Made by a program: the position numbers and the translations under genes. Shown piece after piece: positions 43,962 to 53,373 of a DNA stretch of 64,000 nucleotides. Each line of letters opens with the position of its first letter. Positions within the stretch are counted from its first letter, which is position 1. The notes beneath the pieces were generated by a model. That model did not search any database, had not been told where the DNA came from, and saw only the letters and a program-made list of their open reading frames with translations. Origin of the DNA: Alkaliphilus hydrothermalis (lineage in GTDB: Bacteria; Bacillota; Clostridia; Peptostreptococcales; Natronincolaceae); assembly GCF_016908555.1 (NCBI RefSeq), contig NZ_JAFBEE010000011.1:1-64000 (forward strand). Reading direction: 5' to 3'.

Positions 43962-45155
43962 CTACTCCATAATAGAAGCTACTACTCCAGCTCCTACTGT
44001 TCTACCGCCTTCACGAATCGCAAATCTTAATCCTTCTTCTGTTGCGATTGGGCTGATTAGTTCGATTTCCATTGTGATATTATCTCCTGGCATTACCATT
44101 TCTACTCCATCTGGTAACTTGATGCTTCCAGTTACGTCAGTTGTTCTGAAGTAGAACTGTGGTCTATATCCATCGAAGAATGGAGTATGTCTTCCACCTT
44201 CTTCTTTCTTTAGTACGTAAACCTCTGCCTTAAACTTTGTATGAGGATTAATTGAACCTGGCTTAGCTAATACTTGACCTCTTTCGATTTCTTGTCTTTG
44301 AATACCTCTTAATAGGATTCCAACGTTATCTCCCGCTTGAGCTTGATCAAGAAGCTTTCTGAACATTTCTACGCCTGTTACTACTAGCTTTCTCTTGGCT
44401 TCTGCTAATCCTACTAATTCTACTTCGTCTTGAACCTTTACGATTCCTCTTTCTACTCTTCCTGTAGCAACTGTTCCTCTACCTGTGATAGAGAATACGT
44501 CCTCTACTGGCATTAGGAATGGCTTATTTACGTCTCTTTCTGGCTCTGGGATGTACTCGTCGATGATCTCGAATAATTCAACAATCTTATCTCCCCATGG
44601 TCCATCTGGATCATTTAATGCTTGTAATGCTGATCCTCTTACGATTGGCGTATCATCTCCTGGGAATTCATACATGTTTAATAAGTCTCTTACTTCCATT
44701 TCTACTAACTCTAATAATTCTTCGTCATCTACCATATCGCACTTATTTAAGAATACTACGATATATGGTACCCCTACCTGTCTAGATAAAAGGATATGCT
44801 CTCTTGTTTGAGGCATTGGACCATCTGCCGCTGAACATACTAAGATAGCTCCGTCCATTTGTGCAGCTCCTGTGATCATGTTCTTTACATAGTCAGCATG
44901 GCCTGGGCAGTCTACGTGAGCGTAGTGTCTGTTGTTTGTTTCATACTCAACGTGAGCTGTAGAGATTGTGATACCTCTTTCTTTTTCTTCTGGAGCTTTA
45001 TCGATTTGGTCGAATGCTACCGCATTACCAGTTCCAAATCTCTTGTTTAATGTGATTGTGATTGCAGCAGTTAAAGTTGTTTTACCGTGGTCTACGTGTC
45101 CAATTGTTCCAACGTTTACGTGGGGCTTATTTCTTTCAAATTTAGCTTTTGCCAT
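43962..45155 (-). CDS. tuf: Elongation factor Tu, copy 2
   Basis: 397 residues from ATG at 45155, with AAGGAGG eight bases upstream. Same motifs as copy 1, with Val at 172 and Val at 239. Unlike copy 1 it is a separate unit with its own strong promoter between sigH and rpmG. The pair supplies high EF-Tu dosage. Confidence 0.98.
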   Translation of the reverse strand: MAKAKFERNKPHVNVGTIGHVDHGKTTLTAAITITLNKRFGTGNAVAFDQIDKAPEEKERGITISTAHVEYETNNRHYAHVDCPGHADYVKNMITGAAQMDGAILVCSAADGPMPQTREHILLSRQVGVPYIVVFLNKCDMVDDEELLELVEMEVRDLLNMYEFPGDDTPIVRGSALQALNDPDGPWGDKIVELFEIIDEYIPEPERDVNKPFLMPVEDVFSITGRGTVATGRVERGIVKVQDEVELVGLAEAKRKLVVTGVEMFRKLLDQAQAGDNVGILLRGIQRQEIERGQVLAKPGSINPHTKFKAEVYVLKKEEGGRHTPFFDGYRPQFYFRTTDVTGSIKLPDGVEMVMPGDNITMEIELISPIATEEGLRFAIREGGRTVGAGVVASIME

Positions 45156-45340
45156 TTTTTTCTCCTCCTTCAAGTAAGTAAACAGTTTAAAATACTAGAT
45201 ATTTCTTTTTTTAAAACCAGGATCAAGAACACGATACCGTGTGTTTCCACTTCCCAGTCTATTTAGAAAAACATTTATAAGGCCTTCCTTCAAAGGCCTT
45301 ATACATTTAAAAAAACTATACTTTTCACTCTATCGTAGAT

Positions 45341-45369
45341 ATTTTACTATGTATCCTAGATAGTGTCAA
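45341..45369 (-). promoter_or_regulatory. Promoter of tuf copy 2
   Basis: On the minus strand TTGACA (45369-45364), 17-bp spacer, TAAAAT (45346-45341). The 180-base leader holds an ATAAGGCCTT/AAGGCCTTAT hairpin near 45279-45302 and a weaker one near 45226-45245. Confidence 0.85.
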
Positions 45370-45408
45370 TACATATCTAATTTTTATTCATGTATAATTT
45401 ATTTCCAT

Positions 45409-46056
45409 CTATCCATTTCTAACTTCTAGATATCGTTCAAGTTTTCTCTTTACCCGTTGTAAGGCATTATCGATTGATTTCACGTGTCTGTTTAAATCAC
45501 CCGCTATTTCCTGATATGATCTCCCCTGTAGGTACAGCATCAGAACTTTCCATTCCAGATCACTAAGTATTTCCCCAATTTTTCCTTCAATCTGCCCCAG
45601 TTCTTCCCTGCAAATAATGAGTTCTTCTGGATCAGTAATCTTATGCCCTGAAATTACGTCCAACAAAGTTCTATCTGATTCTTCATCATAGATAGGTTTG
45701 TTCAGAGACACATAGGAATTCAATGGTATATGCTTTTGCCTTGTGGCTGTTTTAATTGCTGTGATAATTTGTCTGGTAATACATAGTTCTGCAAAGGCTT
45801 TAAAAGATGATAGCTTGTCCGATCTAAAGTCACGGATTGCTTTATATAATCCAATCATACCCTCTTGTACAATATCCTCTCGATCAGCTCCAATCAAAAA
45901 ATAGGATCGAGCCTTAGCCCTTACAAAGTTGCGATATTTTTTTATAATGATCTCTAAAGCAATAGGATCACCATTTTTAGCCTCTTCAACTATAATCTCA
46001 TCTGGTACTTCAGTAGAACTTTCTATAATCTCTCTTTTGGCTATCCCTGCACCCAC
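45409..46056 (-). CDS. sigH: RNA polymerase sporulation sigma factor SigH
   Basis: 215 residues from GTG at 46056; GGAGG is eight bases upstream of this GTG but too close to the ATG two codons before it. Sigma-70 region 2 (REDIVQEGMIGLYKAIRDF) and region 4 (YLQGRSYQEIAGDLNRHVKSIDNALQRVKRK) are clear. Directs early sporulation and transition genes. Conserved position before secE-nusG. Confidence 0.94.
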   Translation of the reverse strand: MGAGIAKREIIESSTEVPDEIIVEEAKNGDPIALEIIIKKYRNFVRAKARSYFLIGADREDIVQEGMIGLYKAIRDFRSDKLSSFKAFAELCITRQIITAIKTATRQKHIPLNSYVSLNKPIYDEESDRTLLDVISGHKITDPEELIICREELGQIEGKIGEILSDLEWKVLMLYLQGRSYQEIAGDLNRHVKSIDNALQRVKRKLERYLEVRNG

Positions 46057-46141
46057 ACACATCGCCTCCACCCTTTATAAAATGCCCAAAAACCATGAAT
46101 ATATTATAACCCAAAGAATTATGTAAAGTCAACATGGCATT

Positions 46142-46654
46142 TTACAGTTTTCGTCTGAATTTTTCAAGTTTTTCTAAAACACTGGAGTCTAGACGGTTGG
46201 ATATTTCCTCTTTTTTTAAAGTATTTTCTCTAGTCTTTTTTCCCACCCGAGCCTTCATGTGTTCATAATCAGCGATGAGCTCCCTTACAGAGATTCTAGT
46301 AGCACCGCCTCCCAATACCATTTGTTGCTCTAACCAGTCATTTGTAGCTACCACAACACGATTTCTTTTTTCAATTAATCCGATTACTTTCCGCTCAATA
46401 TACCCATCTGCTGTCTCTCTTTCTTTGGTAAAAACCACTTCAACACCTTTAATTTTCTCACTTTTACCCCTGCTCCTCCTAACAAGATGAGCGTCAAAAA
46501 CAACAATAATTTTGACTGCCTTTAAAGATTGGTATTCCATCATTATCTCAATCAAAGCATTTCTAGCCTCGTCTAAATCTTGGTGACAAATTTCTCTTAA
46601 ATACGGCCAAGCATTGATGACATTATACCCATCTATCAACAGATATTCCTTCAA
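46142..46654 (-). CDS. YacP/Rae1-type NYN-domain ribonuclease
   Basis: 170 residues, TTG start behind GAGGACAGG. LLIDGYNVINAW at the N-terminus, VVFDAH and VVVATNDWLEQQ are the acidic NYN/PIN-like catalytic motifs. Bacillus YacP (Rae1) cuts mRNA in the ribosomal A site. Basic helical C-terminus. Conserved rlmB-yacP-sigH order. Confidence 0.9.
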   Translation of the reverse strand: MKEYLLIDGYNVINAWPYLREICHQDLDEARNALIEIMMEYQSLKAVKIIVVFDAHLVRRSRGKSEKIKGVEVVFTKERETADGYIERKVIGLIEKRNRVVVATNDWLEQQMVLGGGATRISVRELIADYEHMKARVGKKTRENTLKKEEISNRLDSSVLEKLEKFRRKL

Positions 46655-46680
46655 TTTCCTGTCCTCACCTTATTCACTAA

Positions 46681-47421
46681 TCAACCTTGGGATCTCTGAC
46701 GAAAAACTTCGTACATAAGGATAGCAGCAGCCACCGAGGCATTAAGGGAAGTTATTTTACCAACCATAGGTAGTTTCACTAAGAAATCACACTTTTCTTT
46801 TATTAATCTTGAAATGCCAGCTCCTTCACTACCAATTACTAAAGCAATAGCTCCTGTAAGATTCATAGCGTAGTGTTCTTTTTCTCCATCCATATCTGCC
46901 CCCGTTATCCATACACCCATCTTCTTTAATTTATCTATGGTTTGGGGTATATTGGAAACCTTTGCCACAGGCACATACTCTATTGCACCAGCTGACGTTT
47001 TAGCCACAACAGCTGTTAATCCTACCGCCCGTCTTTTGGGAATAATAATACCATCTACTCCTACAGCATCGGCAGTCCTCATGATGCTTCCTAAATTGTG
47101 GGGGTCCATAATTTCATCTAAAATTAGAATAAATGGGTCCTTCCCCTTCTTCTTCGCCTTCTCCATTATGTCTTCAACAGTACTGTATTCATGGGCAGCC
47201 ACCATTGCAATTACCCCTTGATGGTTGTCGGATTCAGATATTTCATTAAGCTTTTGTCTATCCACCTGTTGTACTGGAATTTTCTTATCCTTAGCTAGGG
47301 CAATCACTTTTTTAATGGAGCCTTCTGCTGCTCCTTTAGCAACTAAGATTTTATCAATCTCCCTACCTGATTTTAATGCTTCTATAACGGGATTTCTCCC
47401 CTCTAACTTGTCGCTGGACAT
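46681..47421 (-). CDS. rlmB: 23S rRNA (guanosine-2'-O)-methyltransferase RlmB
   Basis: 246 residues: N-terminal substrate-binding domain (EGRNPVIEALKSG) and C-terminal SPOUT domain with LDEIMDPHNLGSIMRTADAV, ALVIGSEGAGIS and SLNASVAAAILMYE, the knotted SAM site. Methylates G2251-equivalent. Confidence 0.93.
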   Translation of the reverse strand: MSSDKLEGRNPVIEALKSGREIDKILVAKGAAEGSIKKVIALAKDKKIPVQQVDRQKLNEISESDNHQGVIAMVAAHEYSTVEDIMEKAKKKGKDPFILILDEIMDPHNLGSIMRTADAVGVDGIIIPKRRAVGLTAVVAKTSAGAIEYVPVAKVSNIPQTIDKLKKMGVWITGADMDGEKEHYAMNLTGAIALVIGSEGAGISRLIKEKCDFLVKLPMVGKITSLNASVAAAILMYEVFRQRSQG

Positions 47422-47471
47422 AGGGCCACTTCCTTTCTTTCTCCTTATTTTTCCCTAAAGATTAAAACTTA

Positions 47472-48254
47472 CTATTCGCTACCGAGTTTTTGGAAATTCT
47501 CCCTAACTTCTTGTATTTTGCCACATGTCATGGCTCCCTCTGGACATTGACCCTTTATGCAATTAGGTCCACTATATTTGAAGACTGTAGGAGCCACCGC
47601 TTGAACCAATCTCAACATCTCAGTTGCTACAAATCTAATCTCCCATTGGGCACGATTGCAACATCGATGGTGGAAGAAGTTAAATAATGCCCTAGCATTC
47701 ATCGTCACGACGATTTTTGTCTCACAAGCATTGGGAAGTACAAACCTTGCATCTTCTATTGCTTGCTTTTCAGCCAATGACTTTGCTTTTTTTTCCGAAG
47801 TACCATTCTCAATTAGACTTTTATAATGTTCTTCAAATAGAATATTTGCCAAATCATCATAGGCCTTTTGCAGTTGCTCCATTGTATCGATATACAACTG
47901 GTGTGCTTTAGGTAATTTCTTTATTTCCGGGGGAATAACATATTGAAATTGACCTTCCCTTACATATCTTTGACTTTTTTGGGAGTAACTAGACCCGATT
48001 CGGTGTCTAACTAATTGGTGGGTCAAGCTACGGGATACTCCTTCGATTCCAAAGGTAAAATTGATATGTTCAAAGGGAGATTCATGGCCTAATCTAGCCA
48101 ACATATCAATGAAGTTAATCACATTCTCCTCCTGCAGGTTATCCATCAAACCTTGAATATTACTGCTGGAATAGCACAATTTTGCTGCTGCAGCCATGAT
48201 TTTTTCAGGTTCTGGTGTATATGTAATCAAAGATACTTTACAGTTACTTTCCAT
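47472..48254 (-). CDS. thyX: Flavin-dependent thymidylate synthase ThyX
   Basis: 260 residues from the second of two adjacent ATG codons (better spacing from GGGGGAG). The signature RHRIGSSYSQKSQR (about residues 83-96) and HHRCCNRAQWEIR are diagnostic. Makes dTMP from dUMP using FAD and methylene-THF; the C-terminus is cysteine-bearing (CIKGQCPEGAMTCGK). Overlaps the preceding small gene by 11 bases. Confidence 0.95.
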   Translation of the reverse strand: MESNCKVSLITYTPEPEKIMAAAAKLCYSSSNIQGLMDNLQEENVINFIDMLARLGHESPFEHINFTFGIEGVSRSLTHQLVRHRIGSSYSQKSQRYVREGQFQYVIPPEIKKLPKAHQLYIDTMEQLQKAYDDLANILFEEHYKSLIENGTSEKKAKSLAEKQAIEDARFVLPNACETKIVVTMNARALFNFFHHRCCNRAQWEIRFVATEMLRLVQAVAPTVFKYSGPNCIKGQCPEGAMTCGKIQEVRENFQKLGSE

Positions 48255-48618
48255 CATTTACTCCCCCTTTTATTCTTATGTCCCTTACTGGAAATATTCT
48301 AAATATATAACTACGTACCTTTGCAGTATATTCCCCCTGCAACTCCTCCTCATGCCACTCACCCTTTTGGTCCTGGTATTTAATCTTCGTACTACCTTCT
48401 TCAGTGGTTTGTTTTACCGATACCACCTCATAGGTAAAGATTGTCGAATCCCAAATAAGGGCTCCTGTTTTTAGAGGTGCTGTTGACTGGGCATAGTCTT
48501 TGTATTTTAATAACTCCCCCTCCAGCCCCTTCACTGGATCAAGCCAGAGGGATTTGGATACTAAGAGGATTAACAATACAATAGATAACCAAATCATAGC
48601 TTTAGTCTTATGATTCAT
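48244..48618 (-). CDS. Membrane-anchored hypothetical protein, 124 aa
   Basis: One N-terminal hydrophobic helix (MIWLSIVLLILLVSKSLW) followed by an extracytoplasmic-looking domain rich in strands (FTYEVVSVKQTTEEGSTKIKY). ATG at 48618 is assumed; another ATG four codons earlier is possible because AGGAGG fits either poorly. It overlaps mrnC upstream and thyX downstream by 11 bases, so it is translationally coupled. No family recognised. Confidence 0.65.
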   Translation of the reverse strand: MNHKTKAMIWLSIVLLILLVSKSLWLDPVKGLEGELLKYKDYAQSTAPLKTGALIWDSTIFTYEVVSVKQTTEEGSTKIKYQDQKGEWHEEELQGEYTAKVRSYIFRIFPVRDIRIKGGVNDGK

Positions 48619-49090
48619 GATTACCACCATCCTCCTTGTTACTTATCAAATTTGCTGGAATCTCCCCATTGATGATTGCAATGCCTTTAGCCATGATCTC
48701 CATTAGTCTCTCAGTGCTTCCAGTATAAAATAAGTACCCCAAAAGTGCTTCAAAACCCGTGGCATAACGATAGTCTGTCAAGTCGGCATTTTTAGGTACA
48801 GTAGCAGATTTCTGATTTCTCCCCCGCTTCACTACGGTCCATTCAACCTCCGTCAATTCAGGCTCTAGAGTATGGACAATTTTTGCTTGGGCCTTTGCTT
48901 TAACGTATTTAGTTGCACTCTTATGAAGGGCATTTACCGACACATTTTTCTCCAGCACTAAATGATTTCTTACAAACACTTCAAAAACAGCATCCCCTAC
49001 ATATGCCAACACCAAGGGTGCCATCATCCTAGCTTCTTGTTCTGTTTTAATTTCTGTTGGTGTATTGATCTTATCTAAAAGTGATTCCAT
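48608..49090 (-). CDS. mrnC: Mini-ribonuclease III (MrnC)
   Basis: 160 residues: RNase III catalytic domain alone, without a dsRNA-binding domain. LAYVGDAVFEVFVRNHL and ATGFEALLGYLFYTG carry the acidic catalytic residues. Matures 23S rRNA ends in Bacillus. Usual neighbour of cysS. Confidence 0.93.
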   Translation of the reverse strand: MESLLDKINTPTEIKTEQEARMMAPLVLAYVGDAVFEVFVRNHLVLEKNVSVNALHKSATKYVKAKAQAKIVHTLEPELTEVEWTVVKRGRNQKSATVPKNADLTDYRYATGFEALLGYLFYTGSTERLMEIMAKGIAIINGEIPANLISNKEDGGNHES

Positions 49091-49358
49091 ATCATACCTG
49101 CCTTTTTATAGTTTACCACTATTATATTTCATTTTAACACCCATATCAATCGACTATCCCTATTCAGTCCCTTAGTTTACTGAAACACTCATTTGGTCCT
49201 ATGAGTAAGAAACACAGCCAATACAATGTATATCCTCCTTTTAACAGGTGAAGGAGACCACCTTTGGGCCTCCTGTATTCAGGTCATTCAAGTGTCATTG
49301 GAATAAACACAGCCTATTAGCCCTTGCCTGTTAATAAGCCAATAGCTTTAGAGTTCCA
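49091..49358. other. 268-base gap between mrnC and cysS
   Basis: Holds a GGAG...CTCC hairpin region around 49247-49275 and, on the minus strand, a 20-codon frame (49164-49226) with an AGGAGG site. No convincing terminator or promoter seen otherwise. Confidence 0.4.
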
Positions 49359-50750
49359 CTACGACTTCTTCCACTTAACCCCTTGAGGAGTATCTTCTAA
49401 AATAATACCCCTCGCCTTAAGATCATCTCTAATCTCGTCCGCCAACTTAAAGTCACGGTCTTTTCTTGCCTGTTGACGTTTCTCGATCAAAGCTTCAATC
49501 TCTTCTTCTAATGAAGATTCTTCTTTTTTACCCAGCAGCCCTAACACCCCACTGAGCTCCACAAGTAGGTCATAGGCTTTTTGAAGAGCTTCTTTACTAG
49601 TATCTGCTGCAATATTTGAGTTGATGTATCTTACCATTTCAAATATGACTGATATACCGTCGGCTGTATTGAAGTCATCATCCATAGCTTCAATAAATTT
49701 TTCCCTATAGGTAGATAACTCATCCACCCAGCCTTCTCCATCCATCTTATCATCTTTTGCATTCTCCAATAAATGTGTAATGTTATTCTTTGCATTATAT
49801 AATCTATCCAGACCATTTTTAGCCGCTTCTACTAAATCCTTACTAAAGTTTACTGGATTTCGGTAGTGGGCGGAGAACATAAAGAATCGGATTACTTCAA
49901 GATCATATTCTTGAGCTATTTCCCTTGGAGTAAAGAAGTTATTTAATGACTTTGACATTTTTTTATTGTCAACATTTAAGTATCCAACATGTACCCAATA
50001 GTTGGCGAAGGCTTTACCGCAAGCAGCCTCACTTTGGGCAATTTCATTTTCGTGATGAGGGAATACTAAATCTCCCCCTCCACCATGGATATCAATCGTT
50101 TCTCCAAGGTATTTTTTTACCATAGCAGAGCACTCAATATGCCATCCTGGTCTTCCATCTCCCCAAGGACTCCTCCAGCTAGGTTCCCCAGACTTAGCAG
50201 ATTTCCAGAGGGCGAAATCCAGTGGGTTTTTCTTTGCTTCATTAACTTCAATCCTCGCCCCAGATTGTAAATCGTCAAGACTTTGCTTTGATAATTTTCC
50301 ATATTCTTTGAAGGCCGCTACATTAAAGTATACGTCTCCGTCTACTGCATAGGCAAATCCTTTATCTTCTAACTCTTTGATGATATCTATGATCTCCTGC
50401 ATATTTTCTGTCACCTTAGGGTGGATGTCAGCCTTTAGAATTCCCAAGCTTTCTGCATCCTTAAAATATGCTTCAATATATCTTTCGCTGATTTCCTGGG
50501 CCGATACCCCCTCAGCATTTGCCTTTTGGATAATCTTATCATCCACATCTGTAAAGTTCTGTACAAAACTTACCTCATAACCTCGATATTGAAAATATCT
50601 TCTCATGGCATCAAAGGTCATGAAAGTTCTTGCATTTCCTATGTGGAAATAGTTATATACCGTTGGACCGCAGGCATACATCTTTATTTTGCCTTCCTCT
50701 ATAGGAATAAATTCTTCCTTCTTTCTTGTTAAGGTATTATATAGCTTCAT
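49359..50750 (-). CDS. cysS: Cysteinyl-tRNA synthetase
   Basis: 463 residues from ATG at 50750 (AAGGAG eight bases upstream; closer in-frame starts are badly spaced). Class I motifs: CGPTVYNYFHIGNAR (HIGH-like, with the zinc Cys), WHIECSAM, and KMSKSLNNF. Overlaps cysE by 14 bases, so both are under the cysteine T-box. Confidence 0.97.
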   Translation of the reverse strand: MKLYNTLTRKKEEFIPIEEGKIKMYACGPTVYNYFHIGNARTFMTFDAMRRYFQYRGYEVSFVQNFTDVDDKIIQKANAEGVSAQEISERYIEAYFKDAESLGILKADIHPKVTENMQEIIDIIKELEDKGFAYAVDGDVYFNVAAFKEYGKLSKQSLDDLQSGARIEVNEAKKNPLDFALWKSAKSGEPSWRSPWGDGRPGWHIECSAMVKKYLGETIDIHGGGGDLVFPHHENEIAQSEAACGKAFANYWVHVGYLNVDNKKMSKSLNNFFTPREIAQEYDLEVIRFFMFSAHYRNPVNFSKDLVEAAKNGLDRLYNAKNNITHLLENAKDDKMDGEGWVDELSTYREKFIEAMDDDFNTADGISVIFEMVRYINSNIAADTSKEALQKAYDLLVELSGVLGLLGKKEESSLEEEIEALIEKRQQARKDRDFKLADEIRDDLKARGIILEDTPQGVKWKKS

Positions 50751-51414
50751 CACCATTTCTCCTTTCTATTTCACTCAAGCGTTTTTCAAGCCCAAATAAT
50801 TTTTTTCTTAGATTATGCATTTCGTCAAATACTGGGTCAGGCAACTTAGAGTGATCCAAATCAATCCCCTCATTAGCCGTTTGAACCTTTTTATTATCTT
50901 TTACGACAATTCTTCCCGGTACCCCCACTACTGTGCAGTTGTCGGGTACTTCCTTAAGAACCACCGAACCTGCCCCTATTCTGGAGTTATCTCCTACCCT
51001 AAAGGGCCCCAGTACCTTTGCCCCAGAGGATATTACTACATTATTGCCGATAGTAGGGTGTCGTTTTCCCTTTTCTTTACCTGTACCACCTAAGGTTGCC
51101 CCTTGGTATATGGTTACACAATCTCCAATAACTGTTGTCTCTCCTATTACTACCCCCGTACCGTGGTCTATAAATAATTTTCGACCAATGACAGCTCCAG
51201 GGTGGATTTCGATTCCCGTCAACCATCTAGCTATATTCGAAACAATTCTCGCCAACACCACCCACCCCAGTCTATATAATCCATGGGAAATTCGATGGAA
51301 CATAATGGCGTGTAGGCCTGGGTAACACAATAGGACCTCAAGGGTGGTTTTAGCAGCTGGATCTCTTTCAAATATCGCCTGAATGTCTTCTTTAATCAGT
51401 TTAAAGAATTGCAT
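50737..51414 (-). CDS. cysE: Serine O-acetyltransferase
   Basis: 225 residues. N-terminal helical domain, then a left-handed hexapeptide beta-helix with GRKLFIDHGTGVVIGE (catalytic Asp-His) and GTGKEKGKRHPTIGNNV. First step of cysteine synthesis from serine. Controlled by the T-box immediately upstream. Confidence 0.95.
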   Translation of the reverse strand: MQFFKLIKEDIQAIFERDPAAKTTLEVLLCYPGLHAIMFHRISHGLYRLGWVVLARIVSNIARWLTGIEIHPGAVIGRKLFIDHGTGVVIGETTVIGDCVTIYQGATLGGTGKEKGKRHPTIGNNVVISSGAKVLGPFRVGDNSRIGAGSVVLKEVPDNCTVVGVPGRIVVKDNKKVQTANEGIDLDHSKLPDPVFDEMHNLRKKLFGLEKRLSEIERRNGDEAI

Positions 51415-51445
51415 TTCATCCTAAACCTCCTAAGATTTTTTAAAT

Positions 51446-51684
51446 AAAAAACCCCACCTCTAGTAAATATACTAGAGACGGGGTCGATCCGCGGTTCCAC
51501 TCTAATTGAATGATCTCTCATTCCTCTTGTAGTCGATAACGGGACTATCCGAATTGCTCTACTTTTAGTTCAAGCAATGGCTCCCAGGTGCATTTCCATT
51601 TACCTTTTTTCTAGAATCACTCTCAGCCTCTGATGATTCCTCTCTGGAAATAAGTATAAATGTACTTCTCCTGTTCTTAGCCTC
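51446..51684 (-). promoter_or_regulatory. T-box riboswitch, cysteine specific, for cysE-cysS
   Basis: The T-box motif AGAGTGGAACCGCGG is at 51503-51489 on the minus strand. The specifier codon appears to be TGC (51592-51590) in GGAAATGCACC, matching tRNA-Cys. The terminator hairpin (CCCCGTCTCTAGT / ACTAGAGGTGGGG) plus T-tract spans about 51483-51446. Uncharged tRNA-Cys would allow read-through. Confidence 0.92.
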
Positions 51685-51691
51685 TCATCTA

Positions 51692-53170
51692 TTAAATCAA
51701 GTTAGTCTTTACATATTCTATGCGGGATAATAGATTTTGTTTACCCAGCACTTTAATTATTTTATTAATATCTGGTCCATGGGAGTTCCCGGTAATCGCC
51801 ACACGAATAGGCTTAAATAATTGAGGTCCCTTGAAGCCTGTTTCCTTTTGAATCTCCTTTAAAGCCTTTTTGCCAAAGTCATCGTCAATCTCTTCCACGG
51901 CACTTACCTTAACTACAAAAGCATCTAATAAAACCGCCATATGTTCAAACTTTAAAATTTCAGCAGCTTCTTCATCCTCCGCTTTAATCTCTGTCTTAAA
52001 GAAGATTCCCACATGGTCTACGATTTCTGCAATATAAGATAGCTTTTCCTTTAATACAGATACCATTTCCTTTAACCATTGGTATTTTTCCTGGGCCTCA
52101 GCCTCCGTAATATATCCAGCTGCAATTAAATGTGGAATTGCTAAATCAGTAATTTTATCATCGGAGCTTTCTTTAATATAATGGGCATTTACCCAGTTTA
52201 ATTTATTTACATCAAATACGCCACCACTTTTAGAAACTCTTTCTAGAGAAAATTTCTCTTCCAGTTCCTTCATGGAGAAAATTTCTTGATTATCCTCTGG
52301 ACTCCATCCTACCAATGCAATGTAATTCACTAGCGCTTCTGGCAAATAACCTTTTTTCATAAAGTCTTCCACCGCAACGTCCCCTTGACGTTTACTGAGC
52401 TTCTTCTTGTCTGCATTTAAGATGTTTGGCAGGTGTACATATTGAGGGGCATTCCAACCAAAGGCTTGATATAAATATACATGCTTTGGCGTTGAAATTA
52501 ACCACTCTTCTCCTCTAATAACGTGGGTAATTCCCATTGAGTTGTCATCAACTACAACTGCAAAATGATATGTAGGGAAACCATCTGATTTGATTAACAC
52601 TTGATCATCCATATCGTTTGTATTTACAACTACTTTTCCCCTAACAATGTCATTGAATTCTATATCTGTATTGGCAGGTAGCTTTAATCTAATTACATAA
52701 GCCTCTCCTGCAGCTTTTTTAGCCTCCACTTCTTCTGCAGAAAGACCTTTACAATGTCCATCATACTTTGGCATTTCTCCTGCAGCTTTTTGAGCTTCTC
52801 TAATCTCATCTATTCTTTCCTTTGAACAAAAACAGTAATAGGCATGTCCGCTCTCTAATAATGTTTTAATCTTTTCTTGATAGATTTCTAGTCTATGGGA
52901 TTGAACATAAGGACCATATTCACCAATTTCTACTGGTGCTCCATCCTTAATAACCACCCCTTCGTCATGATTAACGCCAGCCCACTCCATCGCCTGAAGC
53001 ATTCCTTCGATGGCACCTTCTACAAAACGATTCTGATCAGTATCTTCTATTCTTAAAATATACTTTCCGTCATTCTTTCTTGCGTATAAATAATTATATA
53101 ATGCTGTTCTTAAACTTCCTATATGTACAAAACCCGTTGGACTTGGGGCAAACCTTACCCTTACTGACAT
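51692..53170 (-). CDS. gltX: Glutamyl-tRNA synthetase
   Basis: 492 residues from ATG at 53170 with AGGAGG six bases upstream. RFAPSPTGFVHIGSLRTAL (HIGH-like) and KKLSKRQGD (KMSKS-like) are intact; a CFC...C cluster may bind zinc. Usual gltX-cysE-cysS order, though gltX itself lies upstream of the T-box. Confidence 0.96.
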   Translation of the reverse strand: MSVRVRFAPSPTGFVHIGSLRTALYNYLYARKNDGKYILRIEDTDQNRFVEGAIEGMLQAMEWAGVNHDEGVVIKDGAPVEIGEYGPYVQSHRLEIYQEKIKTLLESGHAYYCFCSKERIDEIREAQKAAGEMPKYDGHCKGLSAEEVEAKKAAGEAYVIRLKLPANTDIEFNDIVRGKVVVNTNDMDDQVLIKSDGFPTYHFAVVVDDNSMGITHVIRGEEWLISTPKHVYLYQAFGWNAPQYVHLPNILNADKKKLSKRQGDVAVEDFMKKGYLPEALVNYIALVGWSPEDNQEIFSMKELEEKFSLERVSKSGGVFDVNKLNWVNAHYIKESSDDKITDLAIPHLIAAGYITEAEAQEKYQWLKEMVSVLKEKLSYIAEIVDHVGIFFKTEIKAEDEEAAEILKFEHMAVLLDAFVVKVSAVEEIDDDFGKKALKEIQKETGFKGPQLFKPIRVAITGNSHGPDINKIIKVLGKQNLLSRIEYVKTNLI

Positions 53171-53254
53171 AATGAACCTCCTATACTTTACCATAATATT
53201 GTATTATCTATTATAACCTATTCCCCTACATCCTTCAAGCAGGTTATTTAGATT

Positions 53255-53288
53255 GTTCAAAACCTGTTATATTCGAGGAACAGGTTAA
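53255..53288 (-). terminator. Hairpin between the DUF1002 gene and gltX
   Basis: AACCTGTT (53261-53268) and AACAGGTT (53279-53286) pair; on the minus strand only TTGAAC follows, so a weak terminator at best. Confidence 0.4.
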
Positions 53289-53373
53289 ACCTGCTAACGT
53301 AGCCTATAGGTAATACGTGAAGGTACGGGATTGTAGCAGTGCCGCAAAAGATAATGGGTTTACAACAGGCTAA

